64,000 nt of DNA from Paenibacillus phyllosphaerae. Its GTDB lineage: Bacteria; Bacillota; Bacilli; Paenibacillales; Paenibacillaceae. A program made the position numbers and the translations under genes. The stretch is from NCBI RefSeq assembly GCF_014192105.1, contig NZ_JACHXK010000019.1, positions 96,457 through 160,456 of the forward strand. The letters are read 5' to 3'. The notes below the pieces were generated by a model, which worked only from the letters and a program-made list of their open reading frames with translations, was not told the DNA's origin and did not search any database. Below, piece by piece: positions 16,982 to 24,994 of the stretch (its first letter is position 1; the number at the start of each line of letters is the position of its first letter).

Positions 16982-17470
16982 TTACTCCGCTGGCGTGAAG
17001 CCCTCTTCAGCCAAGTATTCATGCGCTTCTTCTATCGTCTCGAAGGCAGCCTCCAGATTGATCCCGGCAAAAATATACCACAGCTCGTCTTCGAATTTCA
17101 CTGTCAGCGTCTGATTGTCAGGCCCATTCCACAGCCGCTCTTTCGCTTTCTTCTTCCGCTTCCGTTTGGACTCGACAACTGGCGCTTCCTCGCGCACCGA
17201 CAGCGATTGGATCGACTGCTCGATCAGGGATCGAATGGCCTGCGCATCCAAGTCGCGCAGATTGACGAACCCTTTGTCATCGGTTGCTGCCCCTTCAACT
17301 AGCCCTGCGTAGATGTAGCCGTTCCCGTTCGGATGCAGATGATACACGACGTTCTTCTTATCGTACAAGCTTGCTTCGTAACCAAAATTGATGCGTCCAA
17401 GGGACACATCCTTCCGCTCTAGCTGCGGGAAGGAAGAGATAATAGCGAGTTTGTCTTCGAAACTTAACAT
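16982..17470 (-). CDS. Hypothetical protein, 162 aa
   Basis: Not recognised. The N-terminal part (1-90) contains a beta-rich segment (LGRINFGYEASLYDKKNVVYHLHPNGNGYIYAGLV). The middle is a strongly basic linker (SKRKRKKKAKERLW, about 102-115). The C-terminal part (120-160) reads LTVKFEDELWYIFAGINLEAAFETIEEAHEYL. There is no signal or membrane segment. The ATG has GGAGGCTGAC just upstream. The basic linker could contact nucleic acid, but that is speculation. Confidence 0.7.
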   Translation of the reverse strand: MLSFEDKLAIISSFPQLERKDVSLGRINFGYEASLYDKKNVVYHLHPNGNGYIYAGLVEGAATDDKGFVNLRDLDAQAIRSLIEQSIQSLSVREEAPVVESKRKRKKKAKERLWNGPDNQTLTVKFEDELWYIFAGINLEAAFETIEEAHEYLAEEGFTPAE

Positions 17471-17601
17471 GTCAGCCTCCGTGTTCGTTATTCAAGTGAT
17501 TATAGCACAGTCCCTTCAGCTGGCAAAAACCTACGCGAACCGTGACGCATTCACATATATTGCAAGAGTAACCATGCCATGCGAAAAAGGAGTGTTAGAC
17601 G

Positions 17602-17856
17602 ATGTTTCCACCGAACCAAAGTTTCACGCCAGGCGCCATGCCGCCATCTGCGACCGTCGCCCAAAAAGCGGCTGCCCTGCTCGGACGGCAAGTCGGCATC
17701 TCCCTTCGCGACGGGACCGGCGTATCCGGCACGTTATGCAGCATACAAGGCGGCGAAATTTACATCATGCAGTATTTGTACGCCAGTCAGTTCGCCACCT
17801 TCCATTATCCGTTACAGGATGTAGCCGATATTAACCCGTTCCCCGCGTGCCGATAG
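17602..17856 (+). CDS. Small Sm-like (LSm/Hfq-fold) protein, tentative
   Basis: 84 aa from ATG 17602, AAGGAG at 8 nt. After a Pro-rich N terminus (1-22), residues 27-80 read as a five-strand pattern beginning LLGRQVGISLRDGTGVSGTL. This follows the Sm1 logic 'G-x-x-V-x-I-x-L-x-D-G-x-x-x-x-G-x-L', ending with a VADINPF last strand. I infer a small Sm-like barrel of the kind seen in short Bacillales proteins; this is not Hfq itself (no YKHA motif). A terminator follows 26 nt later, so it is monocistronic. Confidence 0.7.
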   Translation: MFPPNQSFTPGAMPPSATVAQKAAALLGRQVGISLRDGTGVSGTLCSIQGGEIYIMQYLYASQFATFHYPLQDVADINPFPACR

Positions 17857-17882
17857 CGAGAATGCCTTGGCATATAAGCGCG

Positions 17883-17928
17883 AAGGACGCCGCCCATCAT
17901 GCCGCGCATGTCGGTTGGCGTCCTTTTT
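17883..17928 (+). terminator. Intrinsic terminator of the Sm-like gene
   Basis: 9-bp stem AAGGACGCC / GGCGTCCTT followed by TTTT, with an extra outer GCG/CGC pairing. Confidence 0.8.
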
Positions 17929-17951
17929 CGCGCAAATTTAGCGTAGCCCTC

Positions 17952-17980
17952 TTGCACTATATTGATACATTTTGTATCAT
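17952..17980 (+). promoter_or_regulatory. Promoter with embedded palindromic operator
   Basis: TTGCAC (17952-17957), 17-nt spacer, TATCAT (17975-17980). The palindrome TGATACA-TTT-TGTATCA (17963-17979) fills the spacer and most of the -10, an ideal repressor site. Its core ATACATTTTGTAT recurs in the adeR-ald gap (22229-22243). Confidence 0.6.
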
Positions 17981-18023
17981 CAAAAGAGATTGCGACTTGA
18001 ATTCGACTACTGCGAGGTGTCCC

Positions 18024-18356
18024 ATGCGCTTAATGAAGCGATTATCCATAAAGCCGCTGCTCGTGGCTCTGATCATCCTCTGCTTGTCCGATGCCGTGTT
18101 CACCGATATCGGACTCCGCGCCTCACTGATCCAAGAGCTCAATCCGCTTGTCCGCCATGTTTATGAGTGGAATGTAGCGGCGTATTATTTCGGCAAGATC
18201 ATTCTCCCCGTGATCCTCCTCATGCTGCTCCCTTACCTGAAAGTCCGGATGTGGATGAAGTCCTTAATGATGATCGCAACAGCCGCATATGCCGCCGTGA
18301 ATCTGTACCACATATTCTGGGTCGCGCTTGCGTTCAAGGCGCTTGACTTGATTTAA
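18024..18356 (+). CDS. DUF5658-type membrane protein
   Basis: 110 aa from ATG 18024 (GAGGTG 5 nt upstream; longer in-frame starts run through the promoter). It has three membrane segments, at about 10-30, 51-73 and 80-102. Family-like features are DAVFTDIGLR in the first helix and the conserved acidic/NP loop LIQELNPLV. DUF5658 proteins are small bacterial membrane proteins of unknown role. It is monocistronic and converges on the aldo/keto reductase gene. Confidence 0.75.
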   Translation: MRLMKRLSIKPLLVALIILCLSDAVFTDIGLRASLIQELNPLVRHVYEWNVAAYYFGKIILPVILLMLLPYLKVRMWMKSLMMIATAAYAAVNLYHIFWVALAFKALDLI

Positions 18357-18377
18357 TGCCCCGGCATGTCACGTTCG

Positions 18378-19301
18378 CTAAGCGATAGTTGGCGACTCTG
18401 TACCGAGATCCTCAACCAATTCCGCCGCCGCCGCATTGGCGCTAACCTGCTCAGGCGATTTGCAGCCCGGGATGACCGCGCTCACCGCATCGCTGCGCAA
18501 GCACCAAGCTAGCGCCCATGCGGCCATATCGATACCCTCCGGCACTTCTTCCTTCGCGATCCGTTCCACCTCTTGCAGCTTCTGCTGCGTGCTGGCTTGG
18601 TCATGACGATGGCGAACATCGGTCGCTTCGAATTGCGCGCCAGGCTTGTATTTGCCGCTCAAATAGCCGCTTGCGAGCGGAACGCGCGCCAACACGCCAA
18701 GATCCTGCTGTTTGCATGAAGGGAAGACAAGCTCCTCCGGCGCCCGATCCAGACGATTGTAGACCACTTGAATGACCTGCGAATTCACCTTCGATGAAGC
18801 TTCGGTCTGATGAATATTCGTGTTGCTGCCGATGGAAGTGCCGAGATGCCGGATTTTGCCCGCCTTCACCTGCTGATTCAATACTTCCCACAGTTCTTCA
18901 TTATCGAATACCGAATCGGGTCCGGAATGGAATTGATAGAGATCGATATAGTCGGTTTGCAGCGCCTTTAGGGAGGCATCCAACTGGCCGATCACATCCT
19001 GCGGGGCAAACTTGTCCGTGCGCGTGAAGCGTTCATGGAATTGATGACCGAACTTGGTGGCGACGATCCAATCTTCCCGCTTGCGCCGTGCCAGATAACT
19101 GCCGATGAACGCCTCGGACAAGTGATCTCCGTAACATTCGGCCGTATCGATCAGGTTGATCCCGTGCTCCGCCGCGCGGTCCAAGATCGCATCCACTTCA
19201 TTCTGCGCGTATTCCAAGCCCCACTCCCCGCCGAACTGCCATGTCCCTACGCCGATAACCGATACGTTAAGCTTCGTTTTGCCCAAACGCCGATACTTCA
19301 T
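18378..19301 (-). CDS. Aldo/keto reductase
   Basis: 307 aa, NADPH-dependent TIM-barrel reductase. It shows GVGTWQFGG near the N terminus and the tetrad Asp (IDTAECYGDH, Asp with Tyr four residues on), Lys (VATKFGH) and His (LYQFHSGP). The NADP-binding C-terminal region is AVIPGCKSPEQVSANAAA. It belongs to the YhdN/AKR11-like group by pattern. I choose ATG 19301 because GGGAGGA then lies 7 nt away, whereas the ATG two codons upstream overlaps the Shine-Dalgarno. The substrate is unknown. Confidence 0.9.
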   Translation of the reverse strand: MKYRRLGKTKLNVSVIGVGTWQFGGEWGLEYAQNEVDAILDRAAEHGINLIDTAECYGDHLSEAFIGSYLARRKREDWIVATKFGHQFHERFTRTDKFAPQDVIGQLDASLKALQTDYIDLYQFHSGPDSVFDNEELWEVLNQQVKAGKIRHLGTSIGSNTNIHQTEASSKVNSQVIQVVYNRLDRAPEELVFPSCKQQDLGVLARVPLASGYLSGKYKPGAQFEATDVRHRHDQASTQQKLQEVERIAKEEVPEGIDMAAWALAWCLRSDAVSAVIPGCKSPEQVSANAAAAELVEDLGTESPTIA

Positions 19302-19445
19302 GTCCATTCCTCCCTCATTAGATAACGTTCCTTTCTTATTAAACGCCAGACCCGGATAGAAGTCAAAATTTGGCTGGACGTTTCTATATCCGCTTTAATC
19401 GGTTTACATAATTATTTATATGTATTCCACTTGAATTTTCCATCT

Positions 19446-19477
19446 ACTAGCATTGACAAACGAGCTATAATGCTAGT
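19446..19477 (+). promoter_or_regulatory. Perfect inverted repeat upstream of the EamA gene
   Basis: ACTAGCATT (19446-19454) and AATGCTAGT (19469-19477) are exact 9-bp reverse complements separated by 14 nt, with a consensus TATAAT (19465-19470) inside. A regulator operator is likely, and the arm spacing suggests contacts on one DNA face about two turns apart. Confidence 0.5.
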
Positions 19478-19513
19478 GTTCACATTTCCCTGATGAGAAA
19501 GTAGGAATCATCC

Positions 19514-20413
19514 GTGCAGCGCTCTATCTATGCCTCGCTTCTGGCGTTAAGCCTTATTTGGGGAGGCTCGTTCTTTTTCATCAAAATACTGCTGGAGGAC
19601 TTCGGGCCGCTTGGCATCGCCTTCATGCGAGCGGTCTTCGGGTTTCTGTTCATTACCGCGTTCATGCTCGTCATGCGCAAGCCTTTCGGGTTAAGACAGA
19701 TTCCTTGGGTCCCGGCTCTGTCGATTGCTATCGTCAACATGTCGATGCCCTGGGCGCTTATCGCTTACAGCGAGACCCGATTGGCCAGCAGCCTCGCATC
19801 TGTTTTGAACGCCACGACGCCCCTCTGGACGATGTTGGTAGGCCTGTTATTCTTCGGTGCGGTATTCACTCGAGTGCAGTGGGCCGGCATGAGCGTCGCG
19901 TTCATCGGAATCGTTGTCTTAATCGGGTTAACGCCGAACGCGACGATGTCCGTTGACCTGTATGGCGCGATCCTTATGATCTTCGCCACCTTATGCTACG
20001 CGGTAGGCTCTCAGCTAACCAAGCGATTCTTGAACGGACTTTCCGTCTATCAGATGACGTTCAGCTCGCTGCTCGGCGGCATGCTAGGAAGCGGCCTGCT
20101 TGCTTTCAGCCTGGAGGAAGTCCCTCTTCAAGCGGTGTTCCGTTTGCCCGCATTCGGTTCCTTGATCGGACTGGGCTTGCTCGGGTCCGGCGTCGCTTAC
20201 ATCCTGTTCAATCATATCCTCCGCAACGGCAGCCCGGAGCTGGCAACATCGGTGACTTACTTAATTCCGGCGACGGCCATGATTTGGGGCTATACGCTGC
20301 TCGACGAACCGATCGGCTGGAATCTCGGCGCAGGACTTGTGCTCATTCTTGGCGGCGTCTTCTTGGCAAGCCGGAATATTGGCCGTGACAAGCTGGGCCA
20401 GAAGCAAGCGTGA
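19514..20413 (+). CDS. EamA/DMT family transporter
   Basis: 299 aa with ten predicted membrane segments in two EamA repeats (about 5-135 and 148-285), as in drug/metabolite exporters of the YdcZ/RhaT superfamily. WGGSFFFIKILL in helix 1 and SRNIG at the end of repeat 2 fit the family. The GTG start at 19514 is preceded by AGTAGGA. The substrate cannot be predicted; amino acids or metabolites are usual. The inverted repeat at 19446-19477 lies over its probable promoter. Confidence 0.88.
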   Translation: MQRSIYASLLALSLIWGGSFFFIKILLEDFGPLGIAFMRAVFGFLFITAFMLVMRKPFGLRQIPWVPALSIAIVNMSMPWALIAYSETRLASSLASVLNATTPLWTMLVGLLFFGAVFTRVQWAGMSVAFIGIVVLIGLTPNATMSVDLYGAILMIFATLCYAVGSQLTKRFLNGLSVYQMTFSSLLGGMLGSGLLAFSLEEVPLQAVFRLPAFGSLIGLGLLGSGVAYILFNHILRNGSPELATSVTYLIPATAMIWGYTLLDEPIGWNLGAGLVLILGGVFLASRNIGRDKLGQKQA

Positions 20414-20432
20414 CTTCTATAACAATGGCAAA

Positions 20433-20467
20433 AACAGGGCTAACCCCATTGCGGGATTAGCCCTGTT
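20433..20467. terminator. Bidirectional terminator
   Basis: Perfect 11-bp stem AACAGGGCTAA / TTAGCCCTGTT. The minus strand continues with TTTTTGCC (adeR side). It separates the convergent EamA and adeR genes. Confidence 0.85.
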
Positions 20468-20484
20468 CGATTATAAGCATCCGA

Positions 20485-22140
20485 TTACCGCGAAGCATGA
20501 TACATCAATAAGGCCATCTCGAGACAAATCCGGCGCTGCGGCTGGAAGAAGTCTTCGCCGAGGATCTCGTTCAGCTTGCCAAGTCGGTGGTACAGCGTCT
20601 GACGATGAATGAATAGACGGTTCGCGGTATCCTGTTTGGACCCGGAACACTTGAAATAGGCGTCTAACGTCTCGATGAGCCGGAAGCTGTGGTCGCGATC
20701 ATGAGCGATTAGCACACCGAGGTGCGTATCGATGAATGACGTATAAAATGCACCCTCCGGAATGGCCTTCAACAGCTGGTAAATCCCCATCCGGTCGTAG
20801 AACAGCGTCTGCTGCATCGCCGGTACATCCCTCGCGACCTCCATCGCCTGCATAGCCTCCCGATAGCTCACATCCGACTCCAACAGATGGCTTCGGAATC
20901 GCCCGACCCCCGTACGCAAGACGATCGGCTGCGGACGACTGGCGGCAAAATCGTTCAACTCCGCGCTGAGCCGCTCGAGCGCATTCTCGAGGTTCTTATA
21001 GGAATGGTCGTTGATGCGATCCTTCGCAAACAGCAGATATACCCGATTGCCCGAAGCGGCAAGCAGGCCGTACAGTCCTTGCTTCTTGATCAGCGCGCGG
21101 AGCAGCACGACAAAATCCTGAAAGTCGGACTCCTTCTGCTCCTGAGCGATTTGCGGGTCGCCGAAGAGCAGCTCCAGCACGCCGCATGCGAACAGATACG
21201 TCTCCTTCCCTCTCACGCGCAGTCCCAATCTTGCGAGCGCCTCTTCCTCGCTATGAATCCGCCGTTCCATCAGCTCCAGGATCAGCTGGCTCTGATCGCG
21301 CTGAATTTTCTCTTCCTTGAATAACGTCCGCAGCAGCATCGTGCCGATCGATTGCGCGGCGTAATCGAGCATGACGACTAACGTGTCGGTCGCCTCTTGG
21401 TGCCGATTATGTTGAGTGCCGATGTAAGCGAGCGTCTGATCGAAGCAGATAATGGGATGCAGCATTAGATCTTGCTGTTCGTCCAGCCGAATAGTGACCG
21501 GTTCGTTCAGTTGGCTGCCCGTCTGATCGAGATGATGGCCGATGACCGCGGTGATCGCGTGGGATTGGGCAGGCGTCGTCTTCGGGTAAAATCGGTTCGT
21601 CTCCACGTGCGAGTAATAGACGACTTGCCGAGTCGTGAATTCATGCAGCAGGCGCAGCACAGCCGATATATCCGTCGTTGCTAGCGTCAATTTCTGGAAC
21701 AGCCTGGAGAATTGCTCCAGGCTCTTGAGCCGCTGATGCTGCTGATTAATCAATACGCCGTGAATGTCCTGCGTAATCTTGACGAAACGGACCGGTTTAT
21801 CGAACACGATCAGCGGAAAATGATGGGCCTCGCAATAAGCGACGATCTCCTCCGGGATGGCATCGATCGTCGTGCCCAGCTCAATGCAGAGGCCCGAAGC
21901 TTCCTGCCGAATAAGCTGCTCCAAATACGTAATGCTGGCGCTGCCTTGTTCTTTCATCCACAGTCCTGTCGATAGTATGAGGTCATCTTTGCTGACGTAA
22001 GGGGCGACATGCGTGATCTCCAGAATATGGACCCATTTGACAATCCGGTCCATCCCCTTCTTGCCCGCCATCATCTTCGCTTCCTTGAAGACGGGCCGCT
22101 TCATTAAGTCTTGTATCCGCAAGACGGATTCCGAATCCAT
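20485..22140 (-). CDS. adeR: PucR-family regulator AdeR, activator of ald
   Basis: 551 aa. The N-terminal PucR purine-catabolism-type domain (about 10-130) reads ...VLRIQDLMKRPVF...VKWVHILEITHVAPYV... A GGDEF-like central region (about 290-420) follows, and the C-terminal helix-turn-helix (about 480-545) has DTANRLFIHRQTLYHRLGKLNEILG, the PucR/CdaR-type HTH_30 motif. In Bacillus subtilis the AdeR member activates alanine dehydrogenase and lies beside ald. The divergent ald gene here supports the assignment. The start is ATG 22140, with AAGGGTGATGG upstream; an upstream in-frame start is possible but less likely. Confidence 0.85.
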   Translation of the reverse strand: MDSESVLRIQDLMKRPVFKEAKMMAGKKGMDRIVKWVHILEITHVAPYVSKDDLILSTGLWMKEQGSASITYLEQLIRQEASGLCIELGTTIDAIPEEIVAYCEAHHFPLIVFDKPVRFVKITQDIHGVLINQQHQRLKSLEQFSRLFQKLTLATTDISAVLRLLHEFTTRQVVYYSHVETNRFYPKTTPAQSHAITAVIGHHLDQTGSQLNEPVTIRLDEQQDLMLHPIICFDQTLAYIGTQHNRHQEATDTLVVMLDYAAQSIGTMLLRTLFKEEKIQRDQSQLILELMERRIHSEEEALARLGLRVRGKETYLFACGVLELLFGDPQIAQEQKESDFQDFVVLLRALIKKQGLYGLLAASGNRVYLLFAKDRINDHSYKNLENALERLSAELNDFAASRPQPIVLRTGVGRFRSHLLESDVSYREAMQAMEVARDVPAMQQTLFYDRMGIYQLLKAIPEGAFYTSFIDTHLGVLIAHDRDHSFRLIETLDAYFKCSGSKQDTANRLFIHRQTLYHRLGKLNEILGEDFFQPQRRICLEMALLMYHASR

Positions 22141-22228
22141 ACCATCACCCTTACATAATTCATTCCTTGCGCTCTGTTGCATAATGTCTAATGATATACG
22201 CCTACTGCGTATTTCACCTTATTTACAT

Positions 22229-22243
22229 TATACAAAATGTATA
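22229..22243. promoter_or_regulatory. Palindrome in the adeR-ald intergenic region
   Basis: TATACA-AAA-TGTATA sits 118 nt before ald and 89 nt before adeR. On the minus strand it overlaps a TATAAT box. The core (ATACATTTTGTAT on the minus strand) is identical to the operator at 17963-17979. It is a candidate binding site for AdeR or another regulator. Confidence 0.45.
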
Positions 22244-22360
22244 GTGTAGGCATCATCCATTTCGTCCGTTTTTTGGGCCAAACGTTAGACAATTCGTAAG
22301 ATGTTAAGTTATCTCACTTAGGTGTACGATGAAAGCAACCAAACGCCGAGGTGATGAACA

Positions 22361-23491
22361 ATGAGAATCGGGATTCCGAAAGAGATGAAGAACAATGAGA
22401 ACCGCGTCGCCTTAACGCCTGCAGGTGTAGCGGAGTTCGTGCGCAATCAACATACGGTAGCCGTCGAGCACAACGCCGGTCTGGAAAGCGGCTTTACTAA
22501 CGAGGAATATGCGGCGGCAGGCGCTCGGATTATCGCCACCGCCGAAGAGGTGTGGCAGCAAGCGGACATGATTATGAAGGTCAAGGAACCGATCGAAAGC
22601 GAATATCCGTTGTTCCGCGAAGGTCTGATCCTGTTCACCTATCTTCATCTGGCAGCTGACCCCAAACTTACGCAAGCACTGGTCGACAATGGCGTAACGG
22701 CCATCGCGTACGAAACCGTCCAAGTTGGCGGCACCTTGCCGCTGCTCACGCCGATGAGCGAAGTCGCCGGCCGAATGGCGGTTCAGATTGGCGCCCAATT
22801 ATTGGAGCGTCCGCACGGCGGCAAAGGCATCCTGCTCTCCGGCATTACAGGCGTGCCGCGCGGCAAGGTCGCTATCATCGGCGGCGGTGTCGTCGGGACG
22901 AATGCGGCCAGCATTGCGATTGGGCTCGGAGCTAGCGTGACGATTCTTGATACGAACGTGAACCGCCTTCGCCAGCTGGAAGAGATTTTCGGCCGCAGCA
23001 TTCAGACGCTTGTATCCACGACTGGCAATATTGCTCAGGCCGTAGCTGAAGCAGACTTGCTGATCTGCGCGGTGCTGATCCCCGGAGCCAAGGCGCCGAC
23101 GCTAGTGCCCGAGAAGGTCGTCCAATCGATGCGCCAAGGTTCCGTTATCGTGGATGTGGCGATCGACCAAGGCGGGATCGTAGAGACGATCGACCGAATT
23201 ACAACGCACGATGCCCCTACCTACGAGAAGCATGGCGTCATCCATTACGCGGTCGCGAATATGCCGGGGGCTGTTCCGCACACATCGACGATCGGTTTGA
23301 CCAACGTTACGCTGCCTTATGCTCTTCAGCTGGCTCAATCGCCTCTTGCGGCGATTCAGAACAATCCGGCGATCGCAAGCGGCGTGAATGTCATGAATGG
23401 CGCGGTAACGTACGAAGCCGTGTCCCAAGCGCTAGGCTATGCGTACGTGTCGGTCAGCGAAGCGGCAGCAGGCCGCAAAATTAATGCCTAG
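22361..23491 (+). CDS. ald: Alanine dehydrogenase
   Basis: 376 aa. Catalyses reversible NAD-dependent oxidative deamination of L-alanine to pyruvate and ammonia. It starts with [20 protein letters not shown] (substrate-binding Arg15). It has MKVKEP (Lys at about 75), FTYLHLAAD (His at about 96) and the Rossmann motif [20 protein letters not shown], with GAKAPTLVP and VDVAIDQGG, all typical of Ald. Full family length. The ATG has CCGAGGTGATG upstream. It is divergent from its probable activator gene adeR, and supports sporulation and alanine use in Bacillales. Confidence 0.97.
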   Translation: MRIGIPKEMKNNENRVALTPAGVAEFVRNQHTVAVEHNAGLESGFTNEEYAAAGARIIATAEEVWQQADMIMKVKEPIESEYPLFREGLILFTYLHLAADPKLTQALVDNGVTAIAYETVQVGGTLPLLTPMSEVAGRMAVQIGAQLLERPHGGKGILLSGITGVPRGKVAIIGGGVVGTNAASIAIGLGASVTILDTNVNRLRQLEEIFGRSIQTLVSTTGNIAQAVAEADLLICAVLIPGAKAPTLVPEKVVQSMRQGSVIVDVAIDQGGIVETIDRITTHDAPTYEKHGVIHYAVANMPGAVPHTSTIGLTNVTLPYALQLAQSPLAAIQNNPAIASGVNVMNGAVTYEAVSQALGYAYVSVSEAAAGRKINA

Positions 23492-23547
23492 GCAGCTTGT
23501 TCCGCTGTGCTATAATAAGCGGTAAACAATCTGGAAGGAGCTCCACC

Positions 23548-23805
23548 ATGCTATCCGCACATGAAGCCATAACCAAACATGTTTCCGCACAGAACCGCCA
23601 TCTCGTACACTTCGCCGAGCTCGACGAGCTGAGAGAGCAAGCAATTGAACGCTGCTCAAGCCTCTGCAAGGCAGGCGAAACGTTCAGCGTGAATGAAATA
23701 AACGAGATTACGGCGCAGATCAACGCCCACGCCCGCAAAGGGATCTCTCCTACACGTGTATTCGTGACGGAAGAGATGGTGCGCGAATACGCCGCTAAGA
23801 TCTAA
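23548..23805 (+). CDS. DUF2533 family protein (YpbS-like)
   Basis: 85 aa from ATG 23548, GGAAGGAG at 8 nt. All helical and soluble: HEAITKHVSAQNRHLVHFAEL, then AIERCSSLCKAGETFSV, VNEINEITAQINAHARKG, and a conserved tail TRVFVTEEMVREYAAKI. This resembles the small Bacillales DUF2533 family, whose role is unknown. A TATAAT box at 23511 could be its -10. It is monocistronic, with a strong terminator 8 nt after the stop. Confidence 0.75.
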   Translation: MLSAHEAITKHVSAQNRHLVHFAELDELREQAIERCSSLCKAGETFSVNEINEITAQINAHARKGISPTRVFVTEEMVREYAAKI

Positions 23806-23812
23806 AGGCAAC

Positions 23813-23859
23813 AAGAGGAGTTCATCCTGCCAGTCGGCGAGGGCGAACTCCTCTTTTTT
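23813..23859 (+). terminator. Intrinsic terminator of the DUF2533 gene
   Basis: 11-bp stem AAGAGGAGTTC / GAACTCCTCTT with a 21-nt loop, then TTTT. Confidence 0.9.
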
Positions 23860-23864
23860 CAGGC

Positions 23865-24000
23865 TATATTTAACGCCATTAATTAAAATGAGGAGGACAT
23901 TGAAAACTCAGGAACCATCTACATTTCCTTCATTTTCTTCAGTAAATCAAGTCATTGGTTAATGACGTTAAACATCTCATATATTTAATGTCATTAATCA
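23865..24000. repeat. Three TTAAYGNCATTAA repeats between converging genes
   Basis: Copies are TATATTTAACGCCATTAATT (23865-23884, +), GGTTAATGACGTTAAAC (23957-23973, opposite orientation) and ATATTTAATGTCATTAATC (23981-23999, +). The second and third form an inverted pair with a match of 13 of 14. The consensus is itself partly palindromic and matches the pair at 9961-10016. Nothing else is visible in this gap. Confidence 0.6.
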
Positions 24001-24032
24001 ATATGCACATCTATTTTTTTGAATCTCTATTC

Positions 24033-24833
24033 TCAGTTACCTGAAGCCGACGTGAATCCATATTCCTCGAAGATAGCCAGCGCTTCCTTGCTTTGCAGGT
24101 AATCATACAGCTGCTTGGCTTCCTCCATATGATCGGAATCTTTGAGCAGCGCGGCCGGATACTCGATCGGCTGATGCAGCTCCTCCTTCACCTGCAATAC
24201 GATCTTCGCTTTCGTCGACGCGAGCGCATCGGTCCGATAGACGAAGCCGGCATCCGTATTGCCGCTTTCTACATAGGTCAGCACTTGGCGAACGTCCTTC
24301 GTGAACACCAATTTCGGCTGGAGCTTATCCCACAATTTTACGTTCTGCAGCGTCTCCTGCGCGTACTTGCCGGCCGGCACCGATTCGGGCTGTCCGACGG
24401 CGATTTTCTTCATCTCGTCCGATTCCAGCATAGTCAGGTCGTCCGCGGCAAGTTCACGATCTGCCGGCACGATCAGCACCAGATCGTTACGCAGCAGCGG
24501 AGTGCTCTCTTCGACTAGCGCTTGCTCCGTCAAGGCATCGACTTGACTGGTGCCCGCCGAGAAGAATAAATCTGCCGGGGCTCCTTGTTCGATCTGCTTT
24601 TGCAGCGTGCCGGAGGAGCCGTAGTTTAAGGTCAGCTCAACTTCCGGATGCGCCTCATGGTAAGCCAGCTTAATGTCCTCCATAGCATCCTGCAAGCTTG
24701 CCGCGGTAGAGATGATGAGCGTGACGGGCTCGGCAGCGCCGCTTGCCTTCTCTTGGTCGCTGCCGGTCGAACAGCCGGCAAGTCCAATCATCGCGGTGGT
24801 CAGCAGTAAACCCAGTATGGTTTGTTTCTTCAT
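24033..24833 (-). CDS. modA: Molybdate ABC transporter substrate-binding lipoprotein
   Basis: 266 aa. A lipoprotein signal (lipobox IGLAGC, Cys20) is followed by a ModA/SBP_bac_11 fold: STAASLQDAMEDIKLAYHE, LTLNYGSSGTLQKQIEQGAPADLFFSAG, PAGKYAQETLQ, and NTDAGFVYRTDA. Ser/Ala-rich loops contacting the oxyanion are in the expected positions. The family binds molybdate or tungstate outside the membrane. No modB or modC gene follows in this window (the next gene downstream is convergent), so it would need a transporter encoded elsewhere. The ATG has GGGATGAGG. Direct repeats lie about 80-115 nt upstream. Confidence 0.9.
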   Translation of the reverse strand: MKKQTILGLLLTTAMIGLAGCSTGSDQEKASGAAEPVTLIISTAASLQDAMEDIKLAYHEAHPEVELTLNYGSSGTLQKQIEQGAPADLFFSAGTSQVDALTEQALVEESTPLLRNDLVLIVPADRELAADDLTMLESDEMKKIAVGQPESVPAGKYAQETLQNVKLWDKLQPKLVFTKDVRQVLTYVESGNTDAGFVYRTDALASTKAKIVLQVKEELHQPIEYPAALLKDSDHMEEAKQLYDYLQSKEALAIFEEYGFTSASGN

Positions 24834-24910
24834 ATCCTCATCCCGCTTTCTATCTTTTTCTATGTGCTATAGTAGCATGCTGAGAGAAATAACGATACCT
24901 TTATTTTATA

Positions 24911-24946
24911 TTTAGATATATTTTGTGATGTTTAGTTATATTCTGT
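24911..24946 (-). promoter_or_regulatory. Direct repeat upstream of modA
   Basis: TTTAGATATATTTTGT (24911-24926) and TTTAGTTATATTCTGT (24931-24946) match at 14 of 16 positions with a period of 20 bp, about two helical turns. They lie 78-113 nt upstream of modA in an AT-rich stretch and could be tandem operator half-sites. Confidence 0.4.
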
Positions 24947-24963
24947 ACATGAATTATTCCATT

Positions 24964-24994
24964 AAAAAAGCCAGCGCAGAAATCTACGCTGACT
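24964..24994 (-). terminator. Intrinsic terminator overlapping the stop codon
   Basis: Minus-strand stem AGTCAGCGTAGA / TCTGCGCTGGCT (mostly paired, two wobbles) followed by TTTTTT. The 5' arm includes the stop codon of the membrane protein gene. Confidence 0.75.

Noticed and set aside
24911..24946. The direct repeat above modA as a ModE box
   Set aside because: ModE sites are inverted repeats with TATATA arms. This is a direct repeat, and no ModE gene is present.
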